From the NCBI GenBank assembly GCA_029261875.1, contig JAJDAL010000024.1, positions 399,721-463,720 on the forward strand: DNA of 64,000 nucleotides, written 5' to 3'. Source of the DNA: Deltaproteobacteria bacterium. Its GTDB lineage: Bacteria; Myxococcota_A; UBA9160; JAJDAL01. The notes under the pieces were generated by a model. The model made no database searches and was not told the origin of the DNA. It worked only from the letters and a program-made list of their open reading frames with translations. Position numbers and translations under genes: made by a program. This document shows positions 41,747 to 51,374 of the stretch, one piece after another (within the stretch, counting starts at the first letter, position 1; every line of letters starts with the position of its first letter).

Positions 41747-43231
41747 CTACCGACATGCACCGTCGATTCGGGCTCGAAGATCCGCTCTGGCGGGTCCAAG
41801 GCGAGTTCCAACGGCTTCGAAATCGGGGTACAGATTTCGGCACGCGGCCATGCTGAGCAGCTCGACGATACGCTCGGGCGTAGACTCGTACGATGTATCA
41901 GCTCGCTTGAGGCGAAAATATCGGCGCAAGAAATTGCGAGGATCGCGGGCGCGACGAAACGGGTAGAGGCCCTCACTCGGGAATCCATAGTTTCCCTCCA
42001 AGGACCCCATGATCCAGAACATCTTTCCTCGCCGTTCGAACACATCTTTATCGGTGACATCGATCTCGGTGCCCATTGGATCCTTTTTTTTGAATCCGCG
42101 ATCCCAGTTCTTCCGCTCGCGATCTGCCGCCGCCGCGTGCTCGCCCGCGAATTCATCGGCGACCTTGGATGCAACCCAGGACACCACCGGGTGCATCATC
42201 TCGGGTGGGGGGTTCGGGATGTCGAAGGAATGCATGAGTTCGTGCGCGAGGGTGCGCAGCATCGCACTTTCCGTCATGTAGCCACACACACCGACCACAC
42301 GGCCACTACTGTAACCACCCCCCCTGCATGGCAAGACCAGAAACGTCATCTCGAAGGAATTTTCGATTCCGGTGATCCGTTCGAGATGACGATTGACCCT
42401 CGAATATTCTCGAGACGCCATGGATACGAATGGCGACTCGGCCGTTTTTGCAGAGTGGCGAATGCTGAGCGCCTTGCTGACTTGCCGGAGCTTTTCGGGC
42501 TCCAGGCGTCCAGGGACTGAAGCTCCGCCCGATCGGTGTCGGTAACCGAGCCAACGAATGAGGTTTCTGACGAAAGTCTGATTGACGACCGTCGACTGGT
42601 GGGGGTTGGATATGAAGTGATCCTCCGCCACGGCGACGACCCGACCCTTCCCAACTTGTTGCGCGACGGCAACCGCTGAACCCGCGGTATCCGAAACCAA
42701 GACGCTTGCGACTCCGTCGACTTGAAGGCGCCCCCCTCGGGATTGGGTAGAAACCCCGAATTCAACAACGCCACGGTTCACCTCGTGATCGTGAATGCGG
42801 TAGGGAAGTTCAGCGCGATCTTCGAGAAAACGAATTCCGAATTCACGAGCGACTCGGTTCAGCGGAGCCACCCCCGTACCCTTCCCCACCATCAGAAGCC
42901 CGCCGCCCCGGCGGACCCAGCCCAACAGGAGTGCCACCTCAGCGGAATCGTAATCCACTGGCGAGTCAACGTGGTGCAGGACAACCACATCGTACCGGTC
43001 GAGATCGATCTCCTTCGAAGTGAGAGAGGCAAGCGAGTGGGTCCGCGCAAAGGAGGATCGGTCGAGATAGTCGTCACGTCCGGAAAAAACGCTGTAGCGG
43101 AAAGAAAACTGATGGCTCAAGTCGACCAGCACATTGATTCGCTCGTCCGCCCGTGCCGATGAGGCGCTGATCCCGGTTGCCACAATCATGACCCCGATGA
43201 ACCTGAGCCTTCGAAACCTCGAAATGACCAT
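41747..43231 (-). CDS. Secreted protein: GATase-like N-terminus, HELMH metallopeptidase-like C-terminus
   Basis: Signal peptide (GVMIVATGISASSARA); WVRRGGGLLMVGKGTG; GKGRVVAVAEDHFISN; TLAHELMHSFDIPNPPPEMMHPVVSW. Confidence 0.75.
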   Translation of the reverse strand: MVISRFRRLRFIGVMIVATGISASSARADERINVLVDLSHQFSFRYSVFSGRDDYLDRSSFARTHSLASLTSKEIDLDRYDVVVLHHVDSPVDYDSAEVALLLGWVRRGGGLLMVGKGTGVAPLNRVAREFGIRFLEDRAELPYRIHDHEVNRGVVEFGVSTQSRGGRLQVDGVASVLVSDTAGSAVAVAQQVGKGRVVAVAEDHFISNPHQSTVVNQTFVRNLIRWLGYRHRSGGASVPGRLEPEKLRQVSKALSIRHSAKTAESPFVSMASREYSRVNRHLERITGIENSFEMTFLVLPCRGGGYSSGRVVGVCGYMTESAMLRTLAHELMHSFDIPNPPPEMMHPVVSWVASKVADEFAGEHAAAADRERKNWDRGFKKKDPMGTEIDVTDKDVFERRGKMFWIMGSLEGNYGFPSEGLYPFRRARDPRNFLRRYFRLKRADTSYESTPERIVELLSMAACRNLYPDFEAVGTRLGPARADLRARIDGACR

Positions 43232-43617
43232 TGGCACTCCTCGCCAACCAATCTCATCGGTACGTGGCCCTGCTCCACGCATCCGAGTTTACATGTGGCC
43301 TGTATCTGGCTTTCCCTCTAGCGAATCCGCGCGGGCCAGGTCGCGCGACTGCGCTTTTTGGGTTCAAAGAAAGCAAGTGGGCGGCGTTCTGGTCGTTGCG
43401 GACCGTGAGTCTGCCCGAAGCAGCGCCCGAAACAGCCGACTGGGCATGTCCACCAACAGTCCAGGGGGCCATCCCTCTCGACGACGTCGCCGGGTTTCGG
43501 GTTCGAAGACGGAGGCTCGAGCACAAGGTAAACAAGCGCTTGATTGCTTCCAGACACGCTCCTAGAGTGGGGCCGGGCATTCCAGGCAACGAGACGAACA
43601 GCGGAGATCAACGAGGC

Positions 43618-44832
43618 ATGGCCGATTCGCACCTGGGCGTCGATCTGATCGACCAATCCGTTTGGGAAAAAGGCGTCCCGTACGAGCGCTTCGAACGGCT
43701 GCGCCGGGAGGATCCCGTCTACTGGCACGAGGAATCCGACGGGCCTGGATTCTGGGCCCTCACCCTCCACGAGGACATCCGCAACGTCTCCAAGGACCCC
43801 GCGCGCTTCTCCAGTTACGCGGCCGGGGTGTCGCGCCTCGACGTGACCGATCCGGGCATGCTCGAGGGCTATCGGATGGTCGTCATCGCGCAGGATCCTC
43901 CGGAACACCGCATGACGCGGGGACTCGTGAGCACGATCTTCACGCCGCGGGCGATTGCCGCACTGGAAGCACCGATCCGCGCGCTCGCCCAGTCGGCGCT
44001 CGCGCGGGCCCTCGAGAAGCGCGAGATCGACTTCGTCGCCGACTACGCGTCGCCCGTCCCGATGAACGCCATCAGCGAGATGATGGGGGTTCCCGAAGAC
44101 AAGCGGCAACGGCTGTTCGAACTGAGCAGCGGCCTGATCGACGACCAGGACCCGGAAGTCGCTCCCACCGACGACTTCCGGTCGAACGCGCGGGTCGAGG
44201 TGTTCATGGCCGCCCAGGAGCTGGCGGAGCGCGAGCGCCAGCGCGCCGGCGACAACCTCACCCGGACCCTGCTCGACGCCGAGTTCGACGGCCGCAAACT
44301 CACCGACATGGAGTTCAACACCTTCTTCATGTTCCTCATCATCGCCGGAAACGAGACCACGCGGACGGCGATGAGCGGCGGCCTCACGACCCTGCTCGAG
44401 CATCCGGATCAGCTCGAAGCCCTGCGAAAAGATCCGACCTTGATCGAAGGCGCTGTCGAAGAAATGCTGCGCTACTGGCCTCCCATCCATCACTTCCGCC
44501 GCACCGCCACCTGCGACGTCGAGATGCGGGGCAAGACGATCCGCGAGGGCGACAAGGTGCTCATGTGGTACCCCTCCGCGAATCGCGACGAGTCGGTGTT
44601 CGACGATCCCAACCGTTTCGACATCCGCCGCAATCCCAACCAACACCTGAGCTTCGGGCACGGCGAGCACTTCTGCCTCGGCGCGAGCCTCGCGCGGCTC
44701 GAACTCCGCGTGATGTTCGAGGAGCTCCTCGCGCACACGACCGAGATCGTCCCGTTGGCACCCCCCCGCCGGCTGCGCTCGAACCTCATCAACGGCATCA
44801 AGGAAATGCGGGTCGAGCTCCGGCCCGCCTGA
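43618..44832 (+). CDS. Cytochrome P450
   Basis: I-helix FLIIAGNETTRTAMSGG; EEMLRYWPPIHHFRRTA; heme loop LSFGHGEHFCLGASLARLELRVMFEELL. Confidence 0.96.
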   Translation: MADSHLGVDLIDQSVWEKGVPYERFERLRREDPVYWHEESDGPGFWALTLHEDIRNVSKDPARFSSYAAGVSRLDVTDPGMLEGYRMVVIAQDPPEHRMTRGLVSTIFTPRAIAALEAPIRALAQSALARALEKREIDFVADYASPVPMNAISEMMGVPEDKRQRLFELSSGLIDDQDPEVAPTDDFRSNARVEVFMAAQELAERERQRAGDNLTRTLLDAEFDGRKLTDMEFNTFFMFLIIAGNETTRTAMSGGLTTLLEHPDQLEALRKDPTLIEGAVEEMLRYWPPIHHFRRTATCDVEMRGKTIREGDKVLMWYPSANRDESVFDDPNRFDIRRNPNQHLSFGHGEHFCLGASLARLELRVMFEELLAHTTEIVPLAPPRRLRSNLINGIKEMRVELRPA

Positions 44833-44862
44833 ACACGACCCGCGAAAGGGAGCGAACCACCG

Positions 44863-45666
44863 ATGTCCCCCGTCCGAATCGAAAAGCCCGACCCCGGCAT
44901 CAGCGTGATCGTCCTCGACCGCCCCGAGCGGATGAACTCGATGGCGTTCGAGCTGATGGTTCCGCTTCACGACGCCTTCGTGCAGGTCGCCGCCGACAAC
45001 GAGACGACCTGCGTGATCCTGACCGGAACGGGACGCGGCTTCTGCTCCGGAGCCGATACGCAGGAGTCCGAGCCGCCGCCGAATATCGCCGGGCTGACGC
45101 TCACGCGCATCGCGACGCGCGCGATGTCGATCCTCGCGGACCTGGTGCCCGCCATGCAGCGAATGCCGCAGCCCGTGATCTGCGCCATCAACGGTGCGGC
45201 CATCGGGGGAGGGCTTTGCCTCACGCTCGGCGCGGATATCCGCCTCGCGAGCGAATCTGCCTACTTCCGCGCGGCCGGAATCAACAACGGGCTCACCGCC
45301 ACGGAGCTGGGACTCTCCTTCCTGCTCCCGCGCGCCATCGGCTCTTCGCGCGCCTTCGAGATCATGCTCTCGGGACGAGACGTCAGCGCGACCGAGGCCG
45401 CCGAGATCGGGCTCGTCTCGAAAGTGGTTCCCGACGATGCCCTGATGGACGAGGCGATCGCGCTCGCGAAGCAGATCAACGGCTGGAGTGCCCAGGGCGT
45501 GGCCCTCACCAAGCGAATGATGTGGGCGGGGCTCGAGACCGCGAGTCTGCGCGCGGCGGTCGAGCTCGAGAGCCACACCCAGCTCTTCGTGCGCATGACG
45601 ACGAAGAACTTCGAAGAGGCGGTGCGGGCCCGCAAGCAGAACCGACCGCCGAAGTTCGAGGACTGA
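44863..45666 (+). CDS. Enoyl-CoA hydratase/isomerase family protein
   Basis: ILTGTGRGFCSGAD; VICAINGAAIGGGLCLTLGADIRLASESAYFRAAGINNGL. Confidence 0.94.
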   Translation: MSPVRIEKPDPGISVIVLDRPERMNSMAFELMVPLHDAFVQVAADNETTCVILTGTGRGFCSGADTQESEPPPNIAGLTLTRIATRAMSILADLVPAMQRMPQPVICAINGAAIGGGLCLTLGADIRLASESAYFRAAGINNGLTATELGLSFLLPRAIGSSRAFEIMLSGRDVSATEAAEIGLVSKVVPDDALMDEAIALAKQINGWSAQGVALTKRMMWAGLETASLRAAVELESHTQLFVRMTTKNFEEAVRARKQNRPPKFED

Positions 45667-45667
45667 G

Positions 45668-45925
45668 ATGCGCGGCGGCGCCCAAGCACAGGGCGAAGCG
45701 CCGCTTTCACCGCGGGCAGCCGAGACGCGCGAGCGGGTGCTCGAGACCGGAAGCGAAGGCATCAGCACGGGCGAGCCATTTCCAAGTTCGCTTCACACGA
45801 CTCGATTCAGCTCCTTCAAGAGTGCGTCACTCGACGTGATCGCGGACGCATTCCCATCTCAACCGCGGACCTGTGCGCTTCCTCGAGGAGGGGACGGGCA
45901 GTGTCGGGCTTTCCGTCAGCGATGA
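45668..45925 (+). pseudogene. Possible TetR/AcrR N-terminal remnant
   Basis: LSPRAAETRERVLETGSEG resembles helix 1 of TetR HTH; the rest is not TetR-like in this frame. Confidence 0.3.
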
Positions 45926-45968
45926 GCCGTTTCGCGAATTCGATCTGGTGTCGCGTCAATCAACGGTA

Positions 45969-47126
45969 CTAGTCCTCGATACACCACACTGCGCGGAAGA
46001 AGTCACAGGTATGGGTGGTGATCCGCCACGGGGCATTCCCGCTGGTCTGCCCGAAGCCGGTGGGATGGAGATTGGCGGTGGTCCCCAGGGACTCGCTGTC
46101 GCTCGTCTCGTAGGCGTCGCAGTTGGCAATGCCTGCGGCGCCGCTGTCGTTGGGAAGTCCGCCCGTGCGAATCCATCCGCCCGATGGACTGGAGGTGGGA
46201 CCTTCCCCTTGGTCGTTGATGGGCGTGTTCACCGAACCCCTTCGGGGCCGAAGCGTAAATTCCAGGCCCGCAAGGTTGCTGAGCTCCCACATGGACGCCA
46301 TGTGGAAACCCGCGGCGCAGCGCGTCGGTGCATTCGAGGCGCTGACAAAGGGAGACCTCGTCAGGTAATAGCGCCGGGCGCCCCGGCGCGAACAGCTTCC
46401 ATCTGCGCAGACGTTTCCGCCGGTGGCGCCACCCCCCTCGATATCGAAAGCGGCCGTGTCGACCTTTGCATTTCCCGCGGCGAGGTTCCCCTTCACCACC
46501 GTCTGCCCCACGTTGTTGAACGGGCTGTTGCTTTCGTTTTCATCCACGTGAATCCCGGCGCCACCGTTGAGGGTCGTTTGGCAATCGATCACGCTGCTCC
46601 GGGGCCCGACCTCGATCCCATGGCCTCCGTTCTGTGTTGCCACCACGTTTCGAACGAAGTCCAGATTCTGGAGCAGGATTCCGTTGCCCCCCATCTTTTC
46701 GATGCGCCCGCCGTGCACCGTGATTCCCGTGGTCAAGTTGTCCGAACGCACCCCCACGCCGGATCCGCTTGCCGGTCCGCGAATCGAGAAGCCGTTGAGA
46801 TCGAGGGTGGAGCCGTCGGCGTCGGGACCGAACTGGATCCCATCGGTGTCTACTGGGACGCTGAGATCACCGGTGAGCACGTAGCTCCCCGGCACCGTGA
46901 GTTCGACGGGAAACCCAGCCGCGTCGCCGGGCGCAACGCCGCCCGCCAGGGCCGCCGTCTGGTTGATCTCCATTCGGCCACCGGCGGCACGCGCGTCGGG
47001 CGCCCAGGAAAACGTGATACCGACGAGGGTGATGAACCAGAAGCCGGTCTGGCGAAGCATCCAGAACCGGCTTCGATCGACGGCAACCGCCGTCAGCGCA
47101 GTAGGGGCAACAGCTGCGAGAAACAT
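45969..47126 (-). CDS. Secreted parallel beta-helix protein with extra C-terminal domain
   Basis: ATG 47126 with GGAGGT; MEINQTAALAGGVAPGDAAGFPVELTVPGSYVLTGDL; LDLNGFSIRGP; Cys-bearing C-terminal region. Confidence 0.82.
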   Translation of the reverse strand: MFLAAVAPTALTAVAVDRSRFWMLRQTGFWFITLVGITFSWAPDARAAGGRMEINQTAALAGGVAPGDAAGFPVELTVPGSYVLTGDLSVPVDTDGIQFGPDADGSTLDLNGFSIRGPASGSGVGVRSDNLTTGITVHGGRIEKMGGNGILLQNLDFVRNVVATQNGGHGIEVGPRSSVIDCQTTLNGGAGIHVDENESNSPFNNVGQTVVKGNLAAGNAKVDTAAFDIEGGGATGGNVCADGSCSRRGARRYYLTRSPFVSASNAPTRCAAGFHMASMWELSNLAGLEFTLRPRRGSVNTPINDQGEGPTSSPSGGWIRTGGLPNDSGAAGIANCDAYETSDSESLGTTANLHPTGFGQTSGNAPWRITTHTCDFFRAVWCIED

Positions 47127-47320
47127 GCGCGTACCTCCAATGAGAAAACGAGTCGCCCCAGAATAAACCAGCGACGGGAATTCATCCCGCCCCTTCTCGA
47201 AACGCCGAATCAGGCGCGGTTGCGCGGAGGCAGGGCCTTGCCTGGTTGCGTTTGGTGAGCCAGAGAAACGCCCCGTGTAACTCACCGGAGGGCTTTTGGA
47301 TTTTGATGGCGCGTCCAGAA

Positions 47321-47391
47321 TTATCCATTCCGCGAACGCCCGCGAACGCGCGCAATTGACCTGCGGTTTCGGCTGCACAGTGGCTGCATGG
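47321..47391. repeat. Diverged repeat shared with 56740..56810
   Basis: TTATCCATTCCGCGAACG...GTTTCGGCTGCACAGTGGCTGCATGGC versus TTATCCATTCCGCGGACG...AATTTGGCTGCAACGTGGCTGTACTGC. Confidence 0.6.
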
Positions 47392-47548
47392 CGCGGAAAT
47401 CCGCGTGACGGCCCCACGGACCTTGTGGAGCCGAGCGCGTGACGCGTGCACCTCCGTTGCGGACAGAAGAAGTGCCGTTGCTTCGCGGACTCGTGAACCC
47501 TCGTCTTCTCCGTTGCAGATTTCCATTCGGTGCTCATAGAATCATTCC

Positions 47549-48922
47549 ATGTCGATGCGAACAAGCTGTTGCTCTGACGAAACAATCCTTCGAAGAACCA
47601 ACAAGACCTCGTCGATCGCTCTTGGCCTTTTGGCGTTGTCCTGCTCACTCGCCGCGTATCCCTCGTTGGCGACAAGTGAGGAATACACGCGCCCAGCGCG
47701 CCCGCTTCTATCCATGATCGGAAGCACGGCAGTGGAAGCGACTGTCGTGGGGCACACGCGTCTCAACGATGGAGAGCACCTAGCGACAGAACTCGAGATC
47801 CATCGCGTTCTCCACAGCGCGGATCCCCGAAGTGCCGAATACTTCGAGGCGGCCAAGAGGGTGACGATCGTTCATTGGCGAAGAAGCACAGCCCGGCGAA
47901 ACCGACCGCCGGTGCCCAACGAGGGGCGCGGTGTCGTCTTCCTTGGAGTCCGTTCAGGGTTGCCGCCCGAAGTCCAACAGCAGATCGAGACCCCCCTTGC
48001 CGGTCTCGCCGACACCCCGCAGAACAGCTGGATCCCGGTTGCAAACGACGCCGAGGTAGATGCGCTCGAAACCTCATTCACTCGACAAAGTGAGCTGCGG
48101 AACAATCCCGATCCGATCTGGGAGAGATCCCTATCGGACCGACTGCGGACGAGAAGTGCGGAACGGAATTTGGCGTTCTGGGAACTGACGCAGACGAACT
48201 CCCGACTCGTCGAGAACGGCGCGATCACACTCCCGAGCATTCGCGAACTCTCGGACTCCTTGAGCCGGTCGGAACGCAAGACCCTGGAGCGTGCACTCGG
48301 TAGAGATGATTTGCCCGGCCGCGTGCGGCGAGTGATCGTTCAATCGATCGCGAAGGCGGAGTTGAAACAGCTCGTTCCGAAGCTTCGCAACCTCGCCCAG
48401 GATCCTGATGTGTCCGGTGCGGTTCTCGTGGCGCTCGGAACGCTGAAGGAGCCGGCCGGGGCCGAGGATTTGGTTGCGAGTTGTCGCCACCCGAATCCCA
48501 GCGTTCGAAAAGCCGCGATCTTTCCCCTCGTCGAAACGGAGGGTTCGGATGCGGTCGAAATCGTTGGGGAGATGGCCTTGTCGGATTCGGATTCCGGCGT
48601 TCGAATGGTCGCCATCGAAGCGCTCGGGCGCATCGGGGGCGATGAAGCCCTGGCGATTCTCGGAAAGACATTCGTCGAATCCGATGTCGACATTCGTCGG
48701 AAGTCCGCATCTGCGTTCCAATCGATCGGTGGGCCATCTTCGGCGCGTGAACTCGGCCGAATCGTTCTCGAAGGACCGCCCGAAGCGCAAAGAGTCGCTC
48801 TCGCCGTTCTATTGGGTTTTCGGCTCCCCGGTGACCATCCCGTACTCGCCCAAATCCGCGACTCCCATCCGGATCCCGACACGCGGAGATACGTAGCGTC
48901 TTGGATCGAGAGAGCTCACTAG
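47549..48922 (+). CDS. Secreted HEAT-repeat protein
   Basis: Signal peptide; C-terminal HEAT repeats (AAIFPLVETEGSDAVEIVGEMALSDSDSGVRMVAIEALGRIGGDEAL). Confidence 0.85.
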   Translation: MSMRTSCCSDETILRRTNKTSSIALGLLALSCSLAAYPSLATSEEYTRPARPLLSMIGSTAVEATVVGHTRLNDGEHLATELEIHRVLHSADPRSAEYFEAAKRVTIVHWRRSTARRNRPPVPNEGRGVVFLGVRSGLPPEVQQQIETPLAGLADTPQNSWIPVANDAEVDALETSFTRQSELRNNPDPIWERSLSDRLRTRSAERNLAFWELTQTNSRLVENGAITLPSIRELSDSLSRSERKTLERALGRDDLPGRVRRVIVQSIAKAELKQLVPKLRNLAQDPDVSGAVLVALGTLKEPAGAEDLVASCRHPNPSVRKAAIFPLVETEGSDAVEIVGEMALSDSDSGVRMVAIEALGRIGGDEALAILGKTFVESDVDIRRKSASAFQSIGGPSSARELGRIVLEGPPEAQRVALAVLLGFRLPGDHPVLAQIRDSHPDPDTRRYVASWIERAH

Positions 48923-48982
48923 AGTGCCGCGTGTCATTCCGGCGCTCGAACTTGGAAAGTGAAAACACGGAGAATTGACGCA

Positions 48983-49282
48983 ATGAAGAAAGCCTTGGTG
49001 CTATTGACGGCGATCCTGGTGCTCCCGGCGTCGGGGTGCGTCCAGCTCTTCTATCACGGGAAACTGGTCACCGATGAAACGCGCGTCGAACGGGCGACTC
49101 AAGCCGCATCGTTCGACCTCGATTGCCCAGCCGAAGAAATCTCGGCCTCGAAGCTCGACGAGACCTCCTATGTGGCCAGCGGCTGCGGGAAGGAAGCCCG
49201 ATACATCTTGGACAAGTGCCACGAGATGAACTGGAAAACCGTCTGCACCGCGATGATCAGTGGGGAAGTCCGCGAACTCTAG
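48983..49282 (+). CDS. Small lipoprotein
   Basis: MKKALVLLTAILVLPASGCVQL lipobox; Cys-containing core. Confidence 0.8.
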   Translation: MKKALVLLTAILVLPASGCVQLFYHGKLVTDETRVERATQAASFDLDCPAEEISASKLDETSYVASGCGKEARYILDKCHEMNWKTVCTAMISGEVREL

Positions 49283-49370
49283 ACGGGCCACAGTCCGCGC
49301 CGTCCAGTGCGTCGGGCGACAGCGCTTTTCCATGGATGTCCTTCGAGCACTGCGGCGCGGAAGCGACGGA

Positions 49371-50009
49371 TCAGTACTGAATGACCGGCGCCTTGTGGAG
49401 CCATGTGTTGTCTTCGAGCATGCGAATCATCTCGTTCGCACAGTCGCCGGCAGTGATCTTCGAAAGTCCACTGTAACGATCGAAACCCACCCGATAGCCA
49501 CCGCGCTTGCCGCCCTTGCGCATCTGCAGCGGCCGGATCCCGATCCAGTCGATGTCGCTGCTCTCTTCGAGCAGCGCGATCTGCTCCAGCTTGTCGCGGT
49601 GCCTCAGGCCCATGAACAAGCGCGAGAAGAGCAGGACGAAGCTGGACCCCAGGCTGACGACGTCTTCGTCGCCCACGGTGTTGCCGCCACCGCACCAGAC
49701 CAGGCGGCGGATCCCGTGCTTGCGCATCGCAGCGAGGATGTGACGGGTGACGTCCGTGCACAGATGCTCGGGCGAGCGCGCGTCGACGCCGATCGCGAAC
49801 AGGATCGCCTCGGTCTCCCCGGAAAGGGCGCGCTCCACCGCCGCCGCGTCGAGGCCGTTCCCCTCGACGACCTTCACGCGGGCCCGCAGCGCGGCGGGCA
49901 GCTTCTCGGGTGTGCGGAGGAGCACGCTGACCTCGTGCCCCGCCTCGAGACACTGCGACAGCAGCTCGCGACCGAGCAGGCCCGTCGCACCGAAGAGCGT
50001 GATCTTCAT
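49371..50009 (-). CDS. NAD(P)-binding NmrA/SDR-like protein
   Basis: MKITLFGATGLLGRELLSQCLEAGHEVSVLLRTPEKLP. Confidence 0.92.
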   Translation of the reverse strand: MKITLFGATGLLGRELLSQCLEAGHEVSVLLRTPEKLPAALRARVKVVEGNGLDAAAVERALSGETEAILFAIGVDARSPEHLCTDVTRHILAAMRKHGIRRLVWCGGGNTVGDEDVVSLGSSFVLLFSRLFMGLRHRDKLEQIALLEESSDIDWIGIRPLQMRKGGKRGGYRVGFDRYSGLSKITAGDCANEMIRMLEDNTWLHKAPVIQY

Positions 50010-50202
50010 GTTTCGTTCACCTCGATCTCGAGCGTAGCGCCCCGCGTCGCGGCGTTCCTCCGCGTGCCTGCGCCCACGACGGGCAACGCGCTCCGTGCTG
50101 AGAGCGAGTGCGGGCCAGAAGCGCGATGCCAACGCTAGTCGCCACGGCTGTGGGCGAGTACAATGCCCGCAAGGCACGACACCACGAGGTTCGGAACGCA
50201 TC

Positions 50203-50766
50203 ATGAGCGACTACTACGAGTGCACACCCGTCGGCGTGGAGTTCCTCGGCCAGACGAAGAACGTGTTCGTCGCCGTCGAGACCGTGCGCGCGACGCCGGA
50301 ACAGATCTTCGAAGTCTTCGAGGACGCCCACGCCTGGACGGTCTGGGCCCTGCCCATCCAGAAGGTGGAATGGACCTCACCGAAACCCTATGGCGTGGGC
50401 ACGACGCGCAGTGTGCACATGATGGGCGGGTTGGTCGGATACGAGGAATTCGTCGAATGGGAGCGCGGCCGGCGCATGGCCTTCACCTTCGTGGGCGCGA
50501 GTATGGACGCCACCCAGAAGTTCCTGGAAGACTATCGTGTCGAGGACCTCGGAGACGGCACCTGCCGCGTCGAGTGGCACATGGCGATGGAGGCGCGCGG
50601 CTTCTCTCGGCACCTGATGTTTCTCACTCGCCCGCTGATGCGCGCGGCCAACCGGCACATGCTCCGCAAGTTCCGCCGGTACACCGAGGCCTATGCGGCG
50701 CAGCACTCGCCCGCGGCGTCACCACCCACGGGGCCTGAGCCTATTCTCGGACCGAAGGGGCTCTGA
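50203..50766 (+). CDS. SRPBCC/polyketide cyclase family protein
   Basis: VFVAVETVRATPEQIFEVFEDAHAWTVWALPIQKVEW; GTTRSVHMMGG. Confidence 0.88.
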   Translation: MSDYYECTPVGVEFLGQTKNVFVAVETVRATPEQIFEVFEDAHAWTVWALPIQKVEWTSPKPYGVGTTRSVHMMGGLVGYEEFVEWERGRRMAFTFVGASMDATQKFLEDYRVEDLGDGTCRVEWHMAMEARGFSRHLMFLTRPLMRAANRHMLRKFRRYTEAYAAQHSPAASPPTGPEPILGPKGL

Positions 50767-50861
50767 CCCTTCTTCGCTTGTTCTTGTGGACTCGCCAATG
50801 AGCGGCGCGGCGCTCGGGGACCGAGAAGCGCTGGGTCGCCGTCTGATTCAGAGCCTCACGA

Positions 50862-51278
50862 TCACCTCATCCGCGTAGCAGCGCAGCGCCGCGGGGCCTC
50901 GCCCCGCGTTGACCCAAAACCGCAAGCTCGGTAGCACGCACAGATGGGTTGCGACGGGAAGCCCTCCACCTCCACCTGGAAGAGATCCGCGAGCCAGCCC
51001 GAGCGGTAGGAGATCGACCCTCCCACCGCCCATGCCTCACTGAGCACGTCGTTCGTTCTGTCATTGCGCAGGTAGTAGGTACGGAAGTGTGCCGTGAGCT
51101 GGGTATCGGCGAAAAAGGGGGGCCCTCCTGGAGCGGCTCGTGGAACCAGGGGATCAGCGCCCGCCTTCTCCTGGGCGGCTCGGTGATGATTTGCTCGATC
51201 GCGGTCTGGATCTCCGTCACCGAACTCGGAGGCGGGGATTCCTGCAACTCCCGCGCGCAGAGGCGCATCCGTCTCCAA
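50862..51278 (-). pseudogene. Outer-membrane porin (OprD-like) N-terminal fragment
   Basis: TAHFRTYYLRNDRTNDVLSEAWAVGGSISYRSGWLADLFQVEVEGFPSQPI followed by non-homologous sequence. Confidence 0.5.
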
Positions 51279-51374
51279 AGCAGCTCGGTCCTTTCTTCCC
51301 GTGCGAATCCGAGACCGTGCCGCCGTGCGGAGAAAGAGTCGCTCCGCGCTCCAGTTCCGCCGCCGCGTCCGGGC

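Noticed and set aside
45716-45750. Similarity of GAGACGCGCGAGCG to the 19.4-kb and 55.9-kb repeat motif
   Set aside because: Here it encodes AAETRERV of a TetR-like start; match is short and probably coincidental.
43318-45768. 816-aa minus ORF antisense to P450 and enoyl-CoA hydratase (also 43662..45839 plus)
   Set aside because: Both are shadow frames of two unmistakable genes; composition is low-complexity Arg/Asp/His typical of GC-rich antisense frames.
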